The notes: generated by a model not told the origin, from the sequence alone. Positions 8,254 to 22,871 are shown, counted from the first letter of the stretch. The stretch is 64,000 nt of DNA from Microbacterium sp. USTB-Y (GCF_023703415.1 NZ_JAGMTU010000004.1:310001-374000); one strand, 5' to 3'. Made by a program: numbers and translations.

Positions 8254-10304
8254 TCACCTGTGCGAGGCGGTCAGGTAGTCGCCGAGCTGCCTGCTCAGCG
8301 CGGGAGCGAGCGACTTCACGAACGGGAAGCTGAGATGGTTGGTGTCGAGATAGACCGCCACGTGCCCCATCTCCGTCAGGCAGAGCCCGTTCGGGCAGAT
8401 CCAGGGCGTGAAGTCGATCGGGGTGATCCGGTCGCCGAGGGCAAGGGCCGGGTTGTCCGCGGCGAGCGCGTTCTCGACCGGGAAGTCGCACGGCTCGTGC
8501 GAGATCGCGCACTCGTAGTAGTTCGAGACCGCGGATCGGGGGTTGTCCCGCACACCGAAGACCTTGATCCCCGCGGAGGTGAAGGCGTCGACCGTCTCCT
8601 CGGCGCCGTCGATGAGACGCTCGTCGGCGGAGTCGGGTGATGCCGCCGTCACGATCGTGAACACCGCGTCCGGCTTGAGGGAGAGCACCTTCTTGACCGC
8701 CTCGCGCTGCCAGGCATCGCAGTAGTCGGCCAGCTCCGTTCCCTCCTCGTGCGATTCCAGCGAGCACCAGGGCCTCATGAGCATCACGACGCCCCAGCCG
8801 CGCTCGTCCGCCACAGGACGCAGGGCACCGGAGAACTGGTTCGCATGGGAGTCGCCGATCACGACGACCAGGTGCTCCGCATTCGCGGCGTTCTCGGTCT
8901 GGGAGCAGCTCTCCTGCACGGTGGCCACCTTCGAAGCGAACCTTCCGGTGCAGGATCCGTCCAAGCGCGACCAGCGTTCCCGGTCGCCGGCCCCGGGCGC
9001 CGGGACGAGCGGGATCTGCCCGTCTTCCTTGGCGGTGTCGCCTCCCATGGCTCCCGTGTAGGTCTTCGCGTACTGCCGCTGCAGCTCTGCGTTGCGCACG
9101 TTGGTCCCGATCTGCCACGGGAGCAGCACGGCCGCGACCAGGGCGATGCAGAGGCCGATCACGCCGAGATTGCGCAGGACGGTTCCCCGCTCCCCCGCCG
9201 GCAGCCGCAGCGGGCGCTCCACGAAGAGCGTCACCAGGCGCGCGAGCACGAGCGAGACCACGATCACCAGGAGGCCCCCCGGAATCGACGTACGGGTCTC
9301 GTCGCGCCAGGTGAGCCACAGGATGAGCACCGGCCAGTGCACCAGGTAGAGCGCGTAGGCGTCACGGCCGAGTGCGAGGACCGGGCGGGTCGCCAGCAGA
9401 CGGTCCGGGCCGAAGCTGCGGAGCTCGGGATGCTCGCCGCGCGGCCTGGTCCCCGCCACGATGACGAGCGCTGCCGAGACGATCGGCCAGAGCGCGAGAT
9501 AGCCCGGGAAACCCCCCTGCACGTCGATGACCATTCCGCAGACGACGATCCCGATCAGACCGAGCCAGCCCAGCACGGCGCGGAGCACCCGTGGCACGCG
9601 CAGATGCGGCAGCGCGATCGCCAGCAGCGAGCCGGCCGCGAACTCCCAGAGCCGGGCCGACGTGTCGAAGTACGCGAACGTCTGGACCGTCTCCGTCTCG
9701 TAGACGGAGAAGGCCAGGGAACCCGCGAACACGACTCCGAAGAGCACGCTCATGACGGTCGCCGGCGACCAGCGGGTCCAGCGGACGAGGAGAGCGCCGA
9801 GCAGGAAGAGGAGGGCCCACAGCACGAAGACCTGACCCTGCACCGAGAGCGACCAGAAGTGCTGCAGCGGGGACGCGAGGGCCGCGTCGTGCGCGTAGTA
9901 GTCGACTCCGTCGAAGGCGAGCACCCAGTTCTGCACGTAGCCGAGGGAGGCCCACCCCTCCTTCCAGAGCTGAGGCCACATCGTCTCGGGCATCATGACC
10001 CAGCAGACGCCGAGCGTCGCGGCGAGGACGACCGCCGCGGCAGGCATCAGACGGCGGAACCGGCTGATCAGGAAGCGGCCGGCTTCGATGGGCCGGTCGG
10101 CCTGCATCCTGCGGAGGAAGGATCCCGTGAGGAAGAACGCCGAGATCATCAGGAAGATGTCGACACCGCCGGACACCCGCCCGATCCACACGTGATAGAT
10201 CACGACCAAGAGGATCGCCACGGCGCGGAGGCCGTCGATGTCGCGGCGGTAGGCGCCGCGGGTCTCCGACGTCTTCAGCGAACGCCGTGTCGTCGTGTCG
10301 ATGG

Positions 10305-10308
<4 letters not shown>
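8254..10308 (-). CDS. Acyltransferase-3 (OafA-type) with C-terminal SGNH domain, copy B
   Basis: 684 residues. The N-terminal ~375 residues are an acyltransferase-3 membrane domain: RRDIDGLRAVAILLVVIYHVW carries the family Arg and His, and FLMISAFFLTGSFLRRM follows, with about ten membrane helices. The C-terminal ~230 residues are an extracytoplasmic SGNH domain, with block I VVVIGDSHANQF holding the nucleophile Ser and a late DTNHLSFPF holding the Asp/His pair. Such two-part proteins move an acyl group across the membrane and put it on a surface sugar. It begins with the ATG of an ATGA overlap with copy A (10305-12347). Target and acyl group are unknown, though galactan or rhamnan acetylation fits the neighbours. 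Confidence 0.9.
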
Positions 10309-14546
<4,238 letters not shown>

Positions 14547-14656
14547 CGGAATCCCATCGATCATACCGGCCGTGCTCTCGCCGGCTTCTCAGCCCGCACA
14601 CACCTCCGCCGGTCGGCGCGGGCCGCCGCTCCCCCGCCGCCGGCCGCCTTCCGCGG

Positions 14657-17600
14657 TCACCCCGTCCACACCTCGAACTCGGCGAGACCGACGTTGGCCG
14701 TGGCCGAGCTCACCGTCGTCGTGGTCAGCTTGACCCACGTCGCGGTGCGAGCCGGGAACGACACGGTCGTGGCGGAACCCGAGTTGTTCAGCGAACCGAC
14801 CGCCACGCTCGACCCGTCGGAGAACGTCAGCGTCGCGCCGGTGATCTGATCGGAGCTGTTCGGCCGATCGTAGAGGACCACCTTCGACATGCTCTGGGGG
14901 CCGGACCAGGTCAGCTGGATCCAGCTGCCGGCCTTGCCGCCGGACGTCGCCCACTCCTTGCTCGAATCCGTCGGATAGCCCTGGGCCACGCCGTCGATCG
15001 CCTTCGCCGCCGTCTGCCCGGTCGTGGTGTTCTGCGAGGAGGCCGTGGCGGAGGCCTGGCGAGCGATGTTCGTCGGGGTGGGCGGCGCCTGCGACACGGT
15101 GACCGTGGTGGAGGCGGTCGCGGACAGGGAGCCGTTCGACACCGTCAGGGAGAAGACGTAGCTGCCCGCGGCGGCCGGGGTGAACGTCGGCTTCGCGTTG
15201 TTGGCGCCGACGAGGCCGACCGTCGGGCCGGACGTCTGCGTCCACGCGTAGGTGAGCGTGCGGCCATTCGGGTCGCTGGATCCGGATCCGTTGAGAGTGA
15301 CCTGCGCACCGGTGAAGCCCTGCTGATCGGCCCCGGCGCTGGCGATGGGGGGAAGCACCGCCGGCGGGGTGGAGCTGAGGTACCCCCAGGCCTCGAACTC
15401 GGCCAGGCCCACGCTGTAGGTGGTGCCGCTGACGCCGGTCACGGTGAGGCGCGCCCAGGTGACGACGCGCGCCGGGAACGTGACGGTCGTGGCGGTCCCG
15501 CTGTTGTTGAGCGCCCCGACCGCGACGCTCGAACCGTCGGAGAACGTCAGCGTCCCACCCGTGATCTGGTCGTCGGCGTTGGGCCGGTCATAGAGAATCG
15601 CCTTGGAGAGGGTCAGGGCCGAGCTCCAGTTCAGCTGGATCCAGCTGCCGGCCCTGCCGCCGGCGGTCGCCCACTCCTTGCTCGAGTCCGTCGGGTAGCC
15701 CTGCGCGACGCCGTCGATCGCCTTCCCCGCCGTCTGACCGCTCGCCGTGTTCTGGGACGAAGCCGTCGCCGCGGCGGATCGGGCGACGTTCGTGAGGACC
15801 GGGTCCGTCACGGTGACGGTCACGGTGTCCGTCGCGGAGAGGCCCCCGTCCGACACGGTGAGCGTGAAGGCGTAACTGCCCGCCGCGGTGGGCGTCAGCG
15901 TCGCCGACGACGTGCCCGCGCCGGTCAGCACCACCGGCGCGCCGGCGGTCTGCGCCCACGCGTACGTCAGGACGTCGCCATCGGGATCGCTCGATCCGGT
16001 GCCGTCGAGGGTGAGACGTGTTCCCGTGAGCCCCGTCTGCGCTCCCCCGGCCTTCGCCACGGGTGCCCGGTTCGCCGGGGTCACCGTGAGGGTCACGTCT
16101 GCGGTGCCGGTCAGCGCTCCGTCCGAGACCACGAGCCGGAACACATAGGTGCCCACGACCGTCGGCGTCACCGCGGCCTTCGCCTGCGCCGCAGCACCGA
16201 GCGACACCCCGGGGCCCGAGACCTGGCTCCAGGCGTAGCTGAGGGCGGTCCCATCGGGGTCGGAGGAGCCGGAGCCGTCCAGCGTCACGGCGGTTCCGGC
16301 GGTCACCGTACGCGACGGCCCCGCGTTGGCCGTCGGAGGACGGTTGGCCTGCACGACAGTGACCGTGACGTCGGCGCTCGCCGACAGGTAGGCGTTGCGC
16401 ACCGTCACGCGGAACGTGTACGAACCCGGGCTCGTCGGCGTGAACGTCGGCTTCACGTCGGCAGGGTCGGACAGCGCCACGGACGCACCGGCCGTCTGCT
16501 CCCAGGAGTAGGTGAGTGCGAGGTTCTGCGGATCCGAGGAGGCCGACGCGTCCAGGTGGACGAGCGTTCCGGTCGTCACGCTCTGCGCGCTCCCGGCATC
16601 CGCCGCAGGCGGCAGCGTTCCCGGAGGCGACACCGCGACGGTCACCTGGGAGGTGGATGCGAGCCCGCCGGGATCGGTCGCCGTCAGCGTGAATGCGAAC
16701 ACCCCCGGCGAGGACGCCACGAAGGACGACTGTGCGGCGTCCGTCGCGGCGAGGGCCATCGCCGGCGTCCCGCCGACCTGCGCCCAGGCGTATGTCAGGG
16801 AGTCTCCGTCGGGATCCGTCGCCGAGCCGCTGAGCGACACCGTGGCGCCGACGACGACCGACTGGCTCGGCCCGGCGGACGCACTCGGCGCGCGATTGGC
16901 GGGCAGCACGGTGATCGTCACCGATGCGCTGCTGGTCGCCGCTCCATCCGAGACGGTGAGGGCGAAGACGTAGCTCCCCTCGGCGGACGGCGTGAAGGTC
17001 GGCGCGGCCGTGGCCGGACCGGTCAGCGTCGTGCCGGGTCCGCCGGTCTGCGCCCAGGAGAAGCTCAGAGCCGTCCCGTCCGGATCGGCCGATCCCGCGC
17101 CGTTCAGCGTGACGAGCGTGCCGGCCTTGACCGTCTGGGGCGGTCCCGCGTCCGCGACCGGCAGGCCGTTCGCCGGGAGGACCGTGATCGTGACCTGCGA
17201 CGCGGCACTGCCGACCGTGCCGTCGCTGACGGTGAGCGCGAAGACGTAGCTGCCCGCCGTGGCCGGCGTGAACGTCGGCTTGGCCGCGGTGGCGCTGCTC
17301 AACGTCACCGCAGGCCCCGAGACCTGCGACCACGCGTACGTGAGCGGATTGCCGTCGGGATCGCTGGACGCCATGCCGTCGAGCTGCACGGGGTTCCCCG
17401 CCGTCGTCGTCTGTGCGGGCCCCGCGTTCGCGATCGGAGCACGGTTCTGCGCCAGGACGGTGATGGTCACGGTGCCCGTGGCGCTGAGCGAGCCGTCGCC
17501 CACGGTCAGGGTGAACACGTACACCCCCGCGGTCGCGGGCACGAACGTGGGGCGTGCGGTGGTCGCACCGCTGAGCGACGTCGCCGGCCCGGAGGACTGC

Positions 17601-19279
17601 ACCCACGAGTAGCTCGCGGTACGGCCGCTCTGCACGGTCGATGCGCTGCCGTCCAGGGTGACGGTGCTGCCGGCGGTGACCGTCTGGGCCGGGCCCGCGT
17701 TCGCCACCGGCGGCACGCCGTTCACGCCCCACGCCTCCAGCTCGGCGAGCCCGACGCTGGAGGTGCTCGACGACACCGCGGTGACGGTGAGACGCACGGT
17801 GGTGGTGGTGATCGCAGGGATGTCGACGGCGACCGCGCTGCCGTCGTTGGCGAGCGAGGGCACGGGGACGCTCGCGCCGTTCGAGAAGGTCAGCGTGCCC
17901 CCGGTGATCTGGTCATCGAGATTCGGCCGGTCGTACAGGACGACCTGACTGAGCGTCACGGGGTTCGGCCAGGTGAGCTGGATCCAGCTGCCCGTCTTGC
18001 CGCCGGACGTCGCCCACTCCTTGCTCGAATCCGTCGGATAGCCCTGCGCGACGCCGTCCACGGCCTTCGTGAGACCCTGCCCCGATGCCGTCGCCTGACT
18101 CGACCCGGTCACGACCGTGCCCGCCACCCGGGCGAGGTTCTGCTGGGAGGCGTCGCGGATCGTGACCGTCACGCTGTCCGACGCCGACGCGCCGCTCTTG
18201 CGGCCCACGAGAGTGAACACGTAGCGGCCGGGCGCGGTGGGCGTGAAGCCCGCCACCGCAGCGGTGGGGGTGCTGATGGTGACGGCGGGCCCGGAGACCT
18301 GCGTCCACTGATAGGTGGTGGCGGAGGACGCGGACCCGTCCAGCGTCACCGCTGTGCCGGTCGTCCCGGTGCGGTCCGGACCGGCGTTGACCCGAAGGCC
18401 GCTCGTGTCCGCGTACTGCGTGGTGTCGTCGACGTACTGGCGCGCCCCCCAGTTCGACCATTCGGAGCCGGTCTTCCACTCGTCGTGGACGGCATAGGCG
18501 TTGAAGGCGGCGCGCTTGGCGGTGAGATCCGCACCGGAGACGTTGGCCGCTTTGTCCTGGGTCTGATATCCCGTGTAGCCGGTGATCCGACGCCCGGTGG
18601 TGAGCACCTGGTTGGCGTCGAAGGTCAGATAGGCGCTCGCGTGATGGTCGGAATGATCGCCGTCGTCCCAGCCCCCGCCGTAATTCAGCGCGCGGATCTG
18701 CGTCGCGCCCTGTTGCGCGGCGAGGGAGGCGATGACCGTGACCAGCTCGTCGCGCGTGTAGCTCGCCGACCCGTCGATCGCGGAGATGCGCCCGATCTGC
18801 CCCGTCAGCAGCTTCTCCAGGCTCGCGTATCCGGTCGCGGAGAAGCCGGATCCGATCACCGCGCCGTCCGGCAGGTAGAGCGACACGATCGACACATTCG
18901 GCTTCGTGGCCAGCGTGCGACGGACGATGCTCTCCCCCGGCACACCGGCGTCCGACGTCGTCCAGGAGTTCGGCACGCCGAGCATCGTCGCGTACGCGGC
19001 CTCGGGGCCGATGGCGCGCTCGCGCGCGTACGACAGCCCGTGCCCGGAGTCGCCCGCGGTCACGTAGATCGTCTGCAGGCATGCACCGGCGGCCGCGTCG
19101 TGCAGCACGTCGGGATTCTGGAACAGCAGATCGTCGTCTTGATGTGCGACCACCTGCGTCGCTCCCCCCACACAGGGCGCCGCCCATGCTGCGGAGGGCT
19201 CGACGAGCATCGTCGCGACAGCCCCAAGGAGTACACCCCAGATCCCCAGGGCGTGCGTGTACGCACGCCGAACAGCCAT
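14657..19279 (-). CDS. Giant secreted PIG-L/LmbE deacetylase with nine PKD-like and three F5/8C modules
   Basis: 1540 residues. Residues 1-~34 are a signal peptide ending PSAAWA. Residues ~35-290 are a PIG-L (LmbE) zinc deacetylase domain, with the VVAHQDDDLLF motif (canonical AHPDDE) and a later DGDHSDHHAS segment supplying the third metal ligand. Next come a PKD-like module (~298-380), an F5/8C (discoidin-like) module (~380-518), seven PKD-like modules (~520-1163), F5/8C (~1163-1301), PKD (~1301-1403) and F5/8C (~1403-1540). There is no sorting motif or C-terminal helix, so it is released or held by sugar binding. Family knowledge: PIG-L enzymes remove N-acetyl groups from GlcNAc; F5/8C modules bind sugars. 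ATG 19279 is preferred to an upstream TTG because the signal peptide fits. Confidence 0.9.
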   Translation of the reverse strand: MAVRRAYTHALGIWGVLLGAVATMLVEPSAAWAAPCVGGATQVVAHQDDDLLFQNPDVLHDAAAGACLQTIYVTAGDSGHGLSYARERAIGPEAAYATMLGVPNSWTTSDAGVPGESIVRRTLATKPNVSIVSLYLPDGAVIGSGFSATGYASLEKLLTGQIGRISAIDGSASYTRDELVTVIASLAAQQGATQIRALNYGGGWDDGDHSDHHASAYLTFDANQVLTTGRRITGYTGYQTQDKAANVSGADLTAKRAAFNAYAVHDEWKTGSEWSNWGARQYVDDTTQYADTSGLRVNAGPDRTGTTGTAVTLDGSASSATTYQWTQVSGPAVTISTPTAAVAGFTPTAPGRYVFTLVGRKSGASASDSVTVTIRDASQQNLARVAGTVVTGSSQATASGQGLTKAVDGVAQGYPTDSSKEWATSGGKTGSWIQLTWPNPVTLSQVVLYDRPNLDDQITGGTLTFSNGASVPVPSLANDGSAVAVDIPAITTTTVRLTVTAVSSSTSSVGLAELEAWGVNGVPPVANAGPAQTVTAGSTVTLDGSASTVQSGRTASYSWVQSSGPATSLSGATTARPTFVPATAGVYVFTLTVGDGSLSATGTVTITVLAQNRAPIANAGPAQTTTAGNPVQLDGMASSDPDGNPLTYAWSQVSGPAVTLSSATAAKPTFTPATAGSYVFALTVSDGTVGSAASQVTITVLPANGLPVADAGPPQTVKAGTLVTLNGAGSADPDGTALSFSWAQTGGPGTTLTGPATAAPTFTPSAEGSYVFALTVSDGAATSSASVTITVLPANRAPSASAGPSQSVVVGATVSLSGSATDPDGDSLTYAWAQVGGTPAMALAATDAAQSSFVASSPGVFAFTLTATDPGGLASTSQVTVAVSPPGTLPPAADAGSAQSVTTGTLVHLDASASSDPQNLALTYSWEQTAGASVALSDPADVKPTFTPTSPGSYTFRVTVRNAYLSASADVTVTVVQANRPPTANAGPSRTVTAGTAVTLDGSGSSDPDGTALSYAWSQVSGPGVSLGAAAQAKAAVTPTVVGTYVFRLVVSDGALTGTADVTLTVTPANRAPVAKAGGAQTGLTGTRLTLDGTGSSDPDGDVLTYAWAQTAGAPVVLTGAGTSSATLTPTAAGSYAFTLTVSDGGLSATDTVTVTVTDPVLTNVARSAAATASSQNTASGQTAGKAIDGVAQGYPTDSSKEWATAGGRAGSWIQLNWSSALTLSKAILYDRPNADDQITGGTLTFSDGSSVAVGALNNSGTATTVTFPARVVTWARLTVTGVSGTTYSVGLAEFEAWGYLSSTPPAVLPPIASAGADQQGFTGAQVTLNGSGSSDPNGRTLTYAWTQTSGPTVGLVGANNAKPTFTPAAAGSYVFSLTVSNGSLSATASTTVTVSQAPPTPTNIARQASATASSQNTTTGQTAAKAIDGVAQGYPTDSSKEWATSGGKAGSWIQLTWSGPQSMSKVVLYDRPNSSDQITGATLTFSDGSSVAVGSLNNSGSATTVSFPARTATWVKLTTTTVSSATANVGLAEFEVWTG
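14933..18046 (-). repeat. Near-identical F5/8C module repeats inside the PIG-L gene
   Basis: The three F5/8C modules share almost unchanged DNA. A 51-bp stretch at 14933-14983 is repeated exactly at 17996-18046, and a third version near 15655-15705 differs at a few bases. It encodes the DSSKEWAT-containing core. The same protein core recurs in both CotH genes, so the module has spread within and between the three genes. Confidence 0.85.
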
Positions 19280-19310
19280 ACTTCGCCCCAGATTCCCCAA
19301 GAGACTCCAT

Positions 19311-19337
19311 CTGAGAGGGTTCCCATACCACTCTCAG
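19311..19337 (-). promoter_or_regulatory. Hairpin and TATACT -10 element upstream of the PIG-L gene
   Basis: TATACT on the minus strand (19355-19360) is a good -10 element for the PIG-L gene. The leader then contains a 7-bp stem (19311-19317 with 19331-19337) with a 13-nt loop. No -35 match is seen, and the region where it would lie is occupied by the palindrome at 19363-19396. Confidence 0.35.
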
Positions 19338-19362
19338 AAGCGGGAGTCGCCGCCAGTATAGG

Positions 19363-19396
19363 CCGTTCCGGCGGTCGCGCGCGACCGCCGGAACGG
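19363..19396 (-). terminator. 34-bp perfect palindrome after the first CotH gene
   Basis: Positions 19363-19379 and 19380-19396 are exact reverse complements with no loop bases (17 bp per arm). It begins one base after the stop codon of the CotH gene at 19398. No T-tract follows. This is most likely a factor-assisted or intrinsic GC-hairpin terminator. A protein-binding site is possible, because the promoter of the next gene begins right after it. Confidence 0.6.
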
Positions 19397-19397
19397 T

Positions 19398-22300
19398 TCA
19401 ACGGAAGTTGGCGTCGATCCAGGCGATCCGGTCCGACAGCCAGGCGCGCAGGGCGTTCGCATCCGTGCTGTACGAGCCCAGACCCCACAGCGCGTGATCC
19501 GCATCTGCCGACGCCTTCAACGCCGGCTGCTGGACGCCCAGCCACGCCGTCGCATCCTTCAGCTGCGGCGACACCTGCTGCCAGCGAGCCTTCGCCGCGG
19601 CCTTGAACTCAGGGTCCTGGAACAGCCGGTTCATCCACGTCACGGAGGCCTGCCGCGGAGCGTCGTTGGAGTCCCGCATCCACCATCCCGAGGTGGACGC
19701 CTGGCCCGCGCCGTAGTCGGCGTTCCCCTGGCCCGTGTCGAAGTCCCAGAGCGGGCCGTGGTACAGCTTGCCGACCGTCGTGGTCCCGTCCGGGTTCAGC
19801 ACGTCGCGAGCCTTGTACATCCAGGCGCTCGACCGGTAGTTCGCACCATAGTTCTTGGTGACCTCGTTGACGATCCAGAAGTCGATCGCCGAGGACTCGT
19901 CGATGTACTTGCGCCAGCCGTTGTCCGGATCCAGCCACGTCGCGTCGTCGAAGAGCACCCTGTCGGCCTCGTCCATCCAGTCCGCGATGTACTGCTCCTG
20001 CGCCGGGGTGATCTCGCCCGCGGCCGCATCGGGCTCCTTCAGGTAGAGGCCGCCGCGGTCCGTGGTGATGTCGGGCGGTTCGACGCCCGCGTCCCCGGCC
20101 TGCCCGTGGTTCCACTCCATCAGGTAGCCGCCGGTCACTTCGGGCGCCGCGTCCTGTGCTCCCGGAGCGGAAGGATCGATCTTCAGCTCGTCGATGTCGA
20201 CCCGGGTGGCGCCGATCGTGATCCGCTCGGCGAGCAGATACTGGCCCTTGTAGCTTCCGTTCAGGTAGAGGTCTACCGGATGCGTCCGCGGCGTCCAGGC
20301 GAGCCCGTCCAACTGCGACCCCATCTGCAGGGCGACCATGTTCCGCATGAGCGACACGTCTTCATAGTTCGCCAGCAGCGCCCACTTCTTGCCCGCGGGG
20401 ATGCCGCAGAGCGCCGTCTTCTTGTCCGTCGAGAACTTGTACGGCCGCTTCGGCAGATTCCAGGTCGAGTTGCCGCGGCCGGCTGCCTTGACCTTGGTGT
20501 CCCGCGGCACCGCGGTGCAGGCCGGCCAGTTGCCGGAGCCGGGCACCAGCTGGATCGCGCCCTCGTGGTCGGTGTCCCGGTCGCTGATGGCGGCGCTCTC
20601 GTTGGTGTCGAGGTACAGCGCCGGCAACCCGAGATTCTTGTTGGGACGCACCGCCGCGTAGGGGACCGTGTTCGTCGGGCTGTCGATCCCGCCCGACGAG
20701 ACCACTGCCCGGTACTGATGGGTCACCTCATAGGGATCCGCCACCGTGACCGTGCCCGCCCCGGAGGAGTTCAGGACCACCGTCCCGAGGGGCTTCCAGG
20801 TCGACGTCGGGTTCTCCGTCGTCATGGTGGTGGCGATGGTCTGCACCTGCAGCGTCGCCGTCTTGCCGGCGAACGCGGAGCCGTAGCCGATCGCGAACGA
20901 GCCTGCCGCACCGGCATCGGTCGCGGTGACCGTCGCCGGCGGACTCACCGTCACGACGACCGTCCCCGACGCGCTCTGGCCCCCGGGATCGCGCACCGTG
21001 AGCCGGAACGTCAGCGGGGTCACCGCGGTCACGGCGGGGGCGTCGAACGTCGAGATCGCGGTCGTCGCACCGCTCAACGTCACGGGAGTCCCGGCCGTCT
21101 GCGCCCACTCGTAGGTGAGAGCCCCGCCCTCGGGATCCCGCGACGCCGAGCCGTTCAGCGTCACGCCCGTCTGCGCGGAGGCCACGGTCTGTGCGGTGCC
21201 GGCGTTCACGACCGGAGGGAGGTCGACGGGGCCCGCCGCGTTGCCCCACGCCTCGAACTCCGCCAGGCCCACGTTGTGCGTGGTCGCGGAGACCTTGTCG
21301 ACGGTCAGCCGCACCCAGGTCACCGTGCGCGCCGGGAACGTCACCGGAACCCCCGCGGCCGATCCCGCGCTGCCGCTGGTGTTGGTCAGGGCGCCCACGG
21401 CGACGGACGAGCCGTCGGAGAAGGTGAGCGTCCCCCCGGTGATCTGATCGTCGCTGTTCGGCCGGTCGTAGAGCACGACCTTGCCGAGCGAGACGGGTGC
21501 GGGCCAGGCGAGCTGGATCCAGCTGCCTGCCTTGCCGCCCTTCGTGGCCCACTCCTTCGTCGAGTCGGCCGGGTACCCCTGCGCGACGCCGTCCACGGCC
21601 TTCGCCGCCTGCTGGTTCGTCGCGACGTTGTCCGATGACGCCGTCACCGCCGACTGCCCGGCCAGGTTCAGCGGCACGACGGGCGCGTCGGTGACGGTGA
21701 TCCTGACCTGGTCGGCCGGGGAGACCGCGCCCTTGTCATCCGTCACGACCAGTCCGAAGACATACGCGCCGACCGCGGTCGGCGTGAACGTCGGCTTGGC
21801 CGCGGAGGTGCTGGACAGTGACGCCACGGGTCCGGACACCTGGGCCCAGGCGTACGCCGCGATCGTGCCGTCGGGGTCGGCGGATGCCGCGCCGGTCAGA
21901 GTCACAGAGCTGTTGACGCTCACCGTCTGGTCCGGGCCGGCATCCGCCTTGGGCGGCTGGTTCGGCGGCGGCGGGGTCACCGTCACCGTGACGGTGGCCT
22001 TGCTCGAGGAAGCTCCCGCGTTGTCCGTCACGACCAGGCCGAACACATAGGTGCCGGCCACCGCGGGCGTGAACGACGGGCTCGCCGTGTTCGCGAGCGA
22101 CACCGAGGAACCGCTCGGCTGCGATTCGACCGTCCAGGTGTACGACGCGACCGAGCCGTCCGGATCCTTCGACTTCGAGCCGTCGAGCTTCGTCGACTTT
22201 CCGACGACGCTCGAGAAGGAGGCTCCGGCGTCCGCCGTGGGCTTCTGGTTCTCCGCCGGCGCTTCGGTGCCGAACACCTCGATCTCGGCGAGGCCGGCGT

Positions 22301-22787
22301 TGTAGGTCGTCGAGGCGACAGAGGTGACCGTGAACGTCACCTTGGTGATCCTCTTCGGCGTGCTGAAGGATGCCGCGGTGACCGCAGTGCCGTTGTTCGT
22401 GAGGGAGCCCACGGCGGCGGTGGAGCCGTCGTCGAAGGTGAACGTCCCGCCGGTGATCCGGTCGTCGAGGTTGGGGCGATCGTACAGCCGGATCTGGTCG
22501 ACGAAGACCGCAGCGGGCCAGGTCAGCGTGATCGCCGTCCCGGACTTGCCGCCCACGCTCGCCCACTCCTTCGTGGCGTCGACCGGGTACCCCTGAGCGA
22601 CCCCGTCCACGGCCTTGGCCGCCGTCTGGCTCGTCGCCGTGTTCTGCGAGGTCGCGGTGACCGTCGCCTTCGATGCGAGGTTCACGCTCGCGGCGGCGGC
22701 CGGCAGCGCCTGCACCCCGGTCAGCAGCAGAGCCGCGACGACACCCGCCCCGGCGATCCTCGATCCGCGTGCTCGGCTCCCGATCAC
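19398..22787 (-). CDS. Secreted CotH-kinase-like protein with F5/8C and PKD modules (copy 1)
   Basis: 1129 residues. Signal peptide 1-~33 (cut after PAAAA), F5/8C ~35-175, two PKD-like modules ~178-372, F5/8C ~374-517, PKD ~518-619 and a small beta-rich linker ~620-715. The CotH domain covers ~716-1129. CotH motifs are present: AAGRGNSTWNLPKRPYKF (~769), KKWALLANYEDVSLMRN, SYKGQYLLAERI and the metal-binding LWDFDTGQGN (~1014). Family knowledge: Bacillus CotH is an atypical kinase that phosphorylates spore-coat proteins; related kinases are found outside spore formers. The signal peptide puts this one outside the membrane. It is a close paralogue of the gene at 22872, with the same module order. 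Its substrate is unknown. Confidence 0.88.
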   Translation of the reverse strand: MIGSRARGSRIAGAGVVAALLLTGVQALPAAAASVNLASKATVTATSQNTATSQTAAKAVDGVAQGYPVDATKEWASVGGKSGTAITLTWPAAVFVDQIRLYDRPNLDDRITGGTFTFDDGSTAAVGSLTNNGTAVTAASFSTPKRITKVTFTVTSVASTTYNAGLAEIEVFGTEAPAENQKPTADAGASFSSVVGKSTKLDGSKSKDPDGSVASYTWTVESQPSGSSVSLANTASPSFTPAVAGTYVFGLVVTDNAGASSSKATVTVTVTPPPPNQPPKADAGPDQTVSVNSSVTLTGAASADPDGTIAAYAWAQVSGPVASLSSTSAAKPTFTPTAVGAYVFGLVVTDDKGAVSPADQVRITVTDAPVVPLNLAGQSAVTASSDNVATNQQAAKAVDGVAQGYPADSTKEWATKGGKAGSWIQLAWPAPVSLGKVVLYDRPNSDDQITGGTLTFSDGSSVAVGALTNTSGSAGSAAGVPVTFPARTVTWVRLTVDKVSATTHNVGLAEFEAWGNAAGPVDLPPVVNAGTAQTVASAQTGVTLNGSASRDPEGGALTYEWAQTAGTPVTLSGATTAISTFDAPAVTAVTPLTFRLTVRDPGGQSASGTVVVTVSPPATVTATDAGAAGSFAIGYGSAFAGKTATLQVQTIATTMTTENPTSTWKPLGTVVLNSSGAGTVTVADPYEVTHQYRAVVSSGGIDSPTNTVPYAAVRPNKNLGLPALYLDTNESAAISDRDTDHEGAIQLVPGSGNWPACTAVPRDTKVKAAGRGNSTWNLPKRPYKFSTDKKTALCGIPAGKKWALLANYEDVSLMRNMVALQMGSQLDGLAWTPRTHPVDLYLNGSYKGQYLLAERITIGATRVDIDELKIDPSAPGAQDAAPEVTGGYLMEWNHGQAGDAGVEPPDITTDRGGLYLKEPDAAAGEITPAQEQYIADWMDEADRVLFDDATWLDPDNGWRKYIDESSAIDFWIVNEVTKNYGANYRSSAWMYKARDVLNPDGTTTVGKLYHGPLWDFDTGQGNADYGAGQASTSGWWMRDSNDAPRQASVTWMNRLFQDPEFKAAAKARWQQVSPQLKDATAWLGVQQPALKASADADHALWGLGSYSTDANALRAWLSDRIAWIDANFR

Positions 22788-22804
22788 GTCTGTCCCCTTT
22801 CTCA

Positions 22805-22826
22805 GCCGCGGGTCCCCGCCCGCGGC
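22805..22826 (-). promoter_or_regulatory. Leader hairpin before CotH copy 1
   Basis: An 8-bp stem (22805-22812 with 22819-22826) with a 6-nt loop lies in the 84-nt gap just ahead of the start at 22787. It would form in the leader RNA if transcription reads through from copy 2. No clear -10 element was seen in this gap. Confidence 0.3.
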
Positions 22827-22831
22827 GCTTC

Positions 22832-22867
22832 CGCGGCGGCGGTCAGATCCTCCTGACCGCCGCCGCG
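22832..22867 (-). terminator. Strong GC hairpin after CotH copy 2
   Basis: A 15-bp perfect stem (22832-22846 with 22853-22867) with a 6-nt loop starts 4 nt after the stop codon of the upstream CotH gene. There is no T-tract. Its size and placement match the palindrome after copy 1. Confidence 0.6.
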
Positions 22868-22871
22868 ATCG

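Noticed and set aside
15070..18390. Regular repeats that might look like a CRISPR or tandem DNA array
   Set aside because: Spacing is about 280-300 bp and the repeats are in-frame PKD and F5/8C protein modules, with no short direct repeats and no cas genes.
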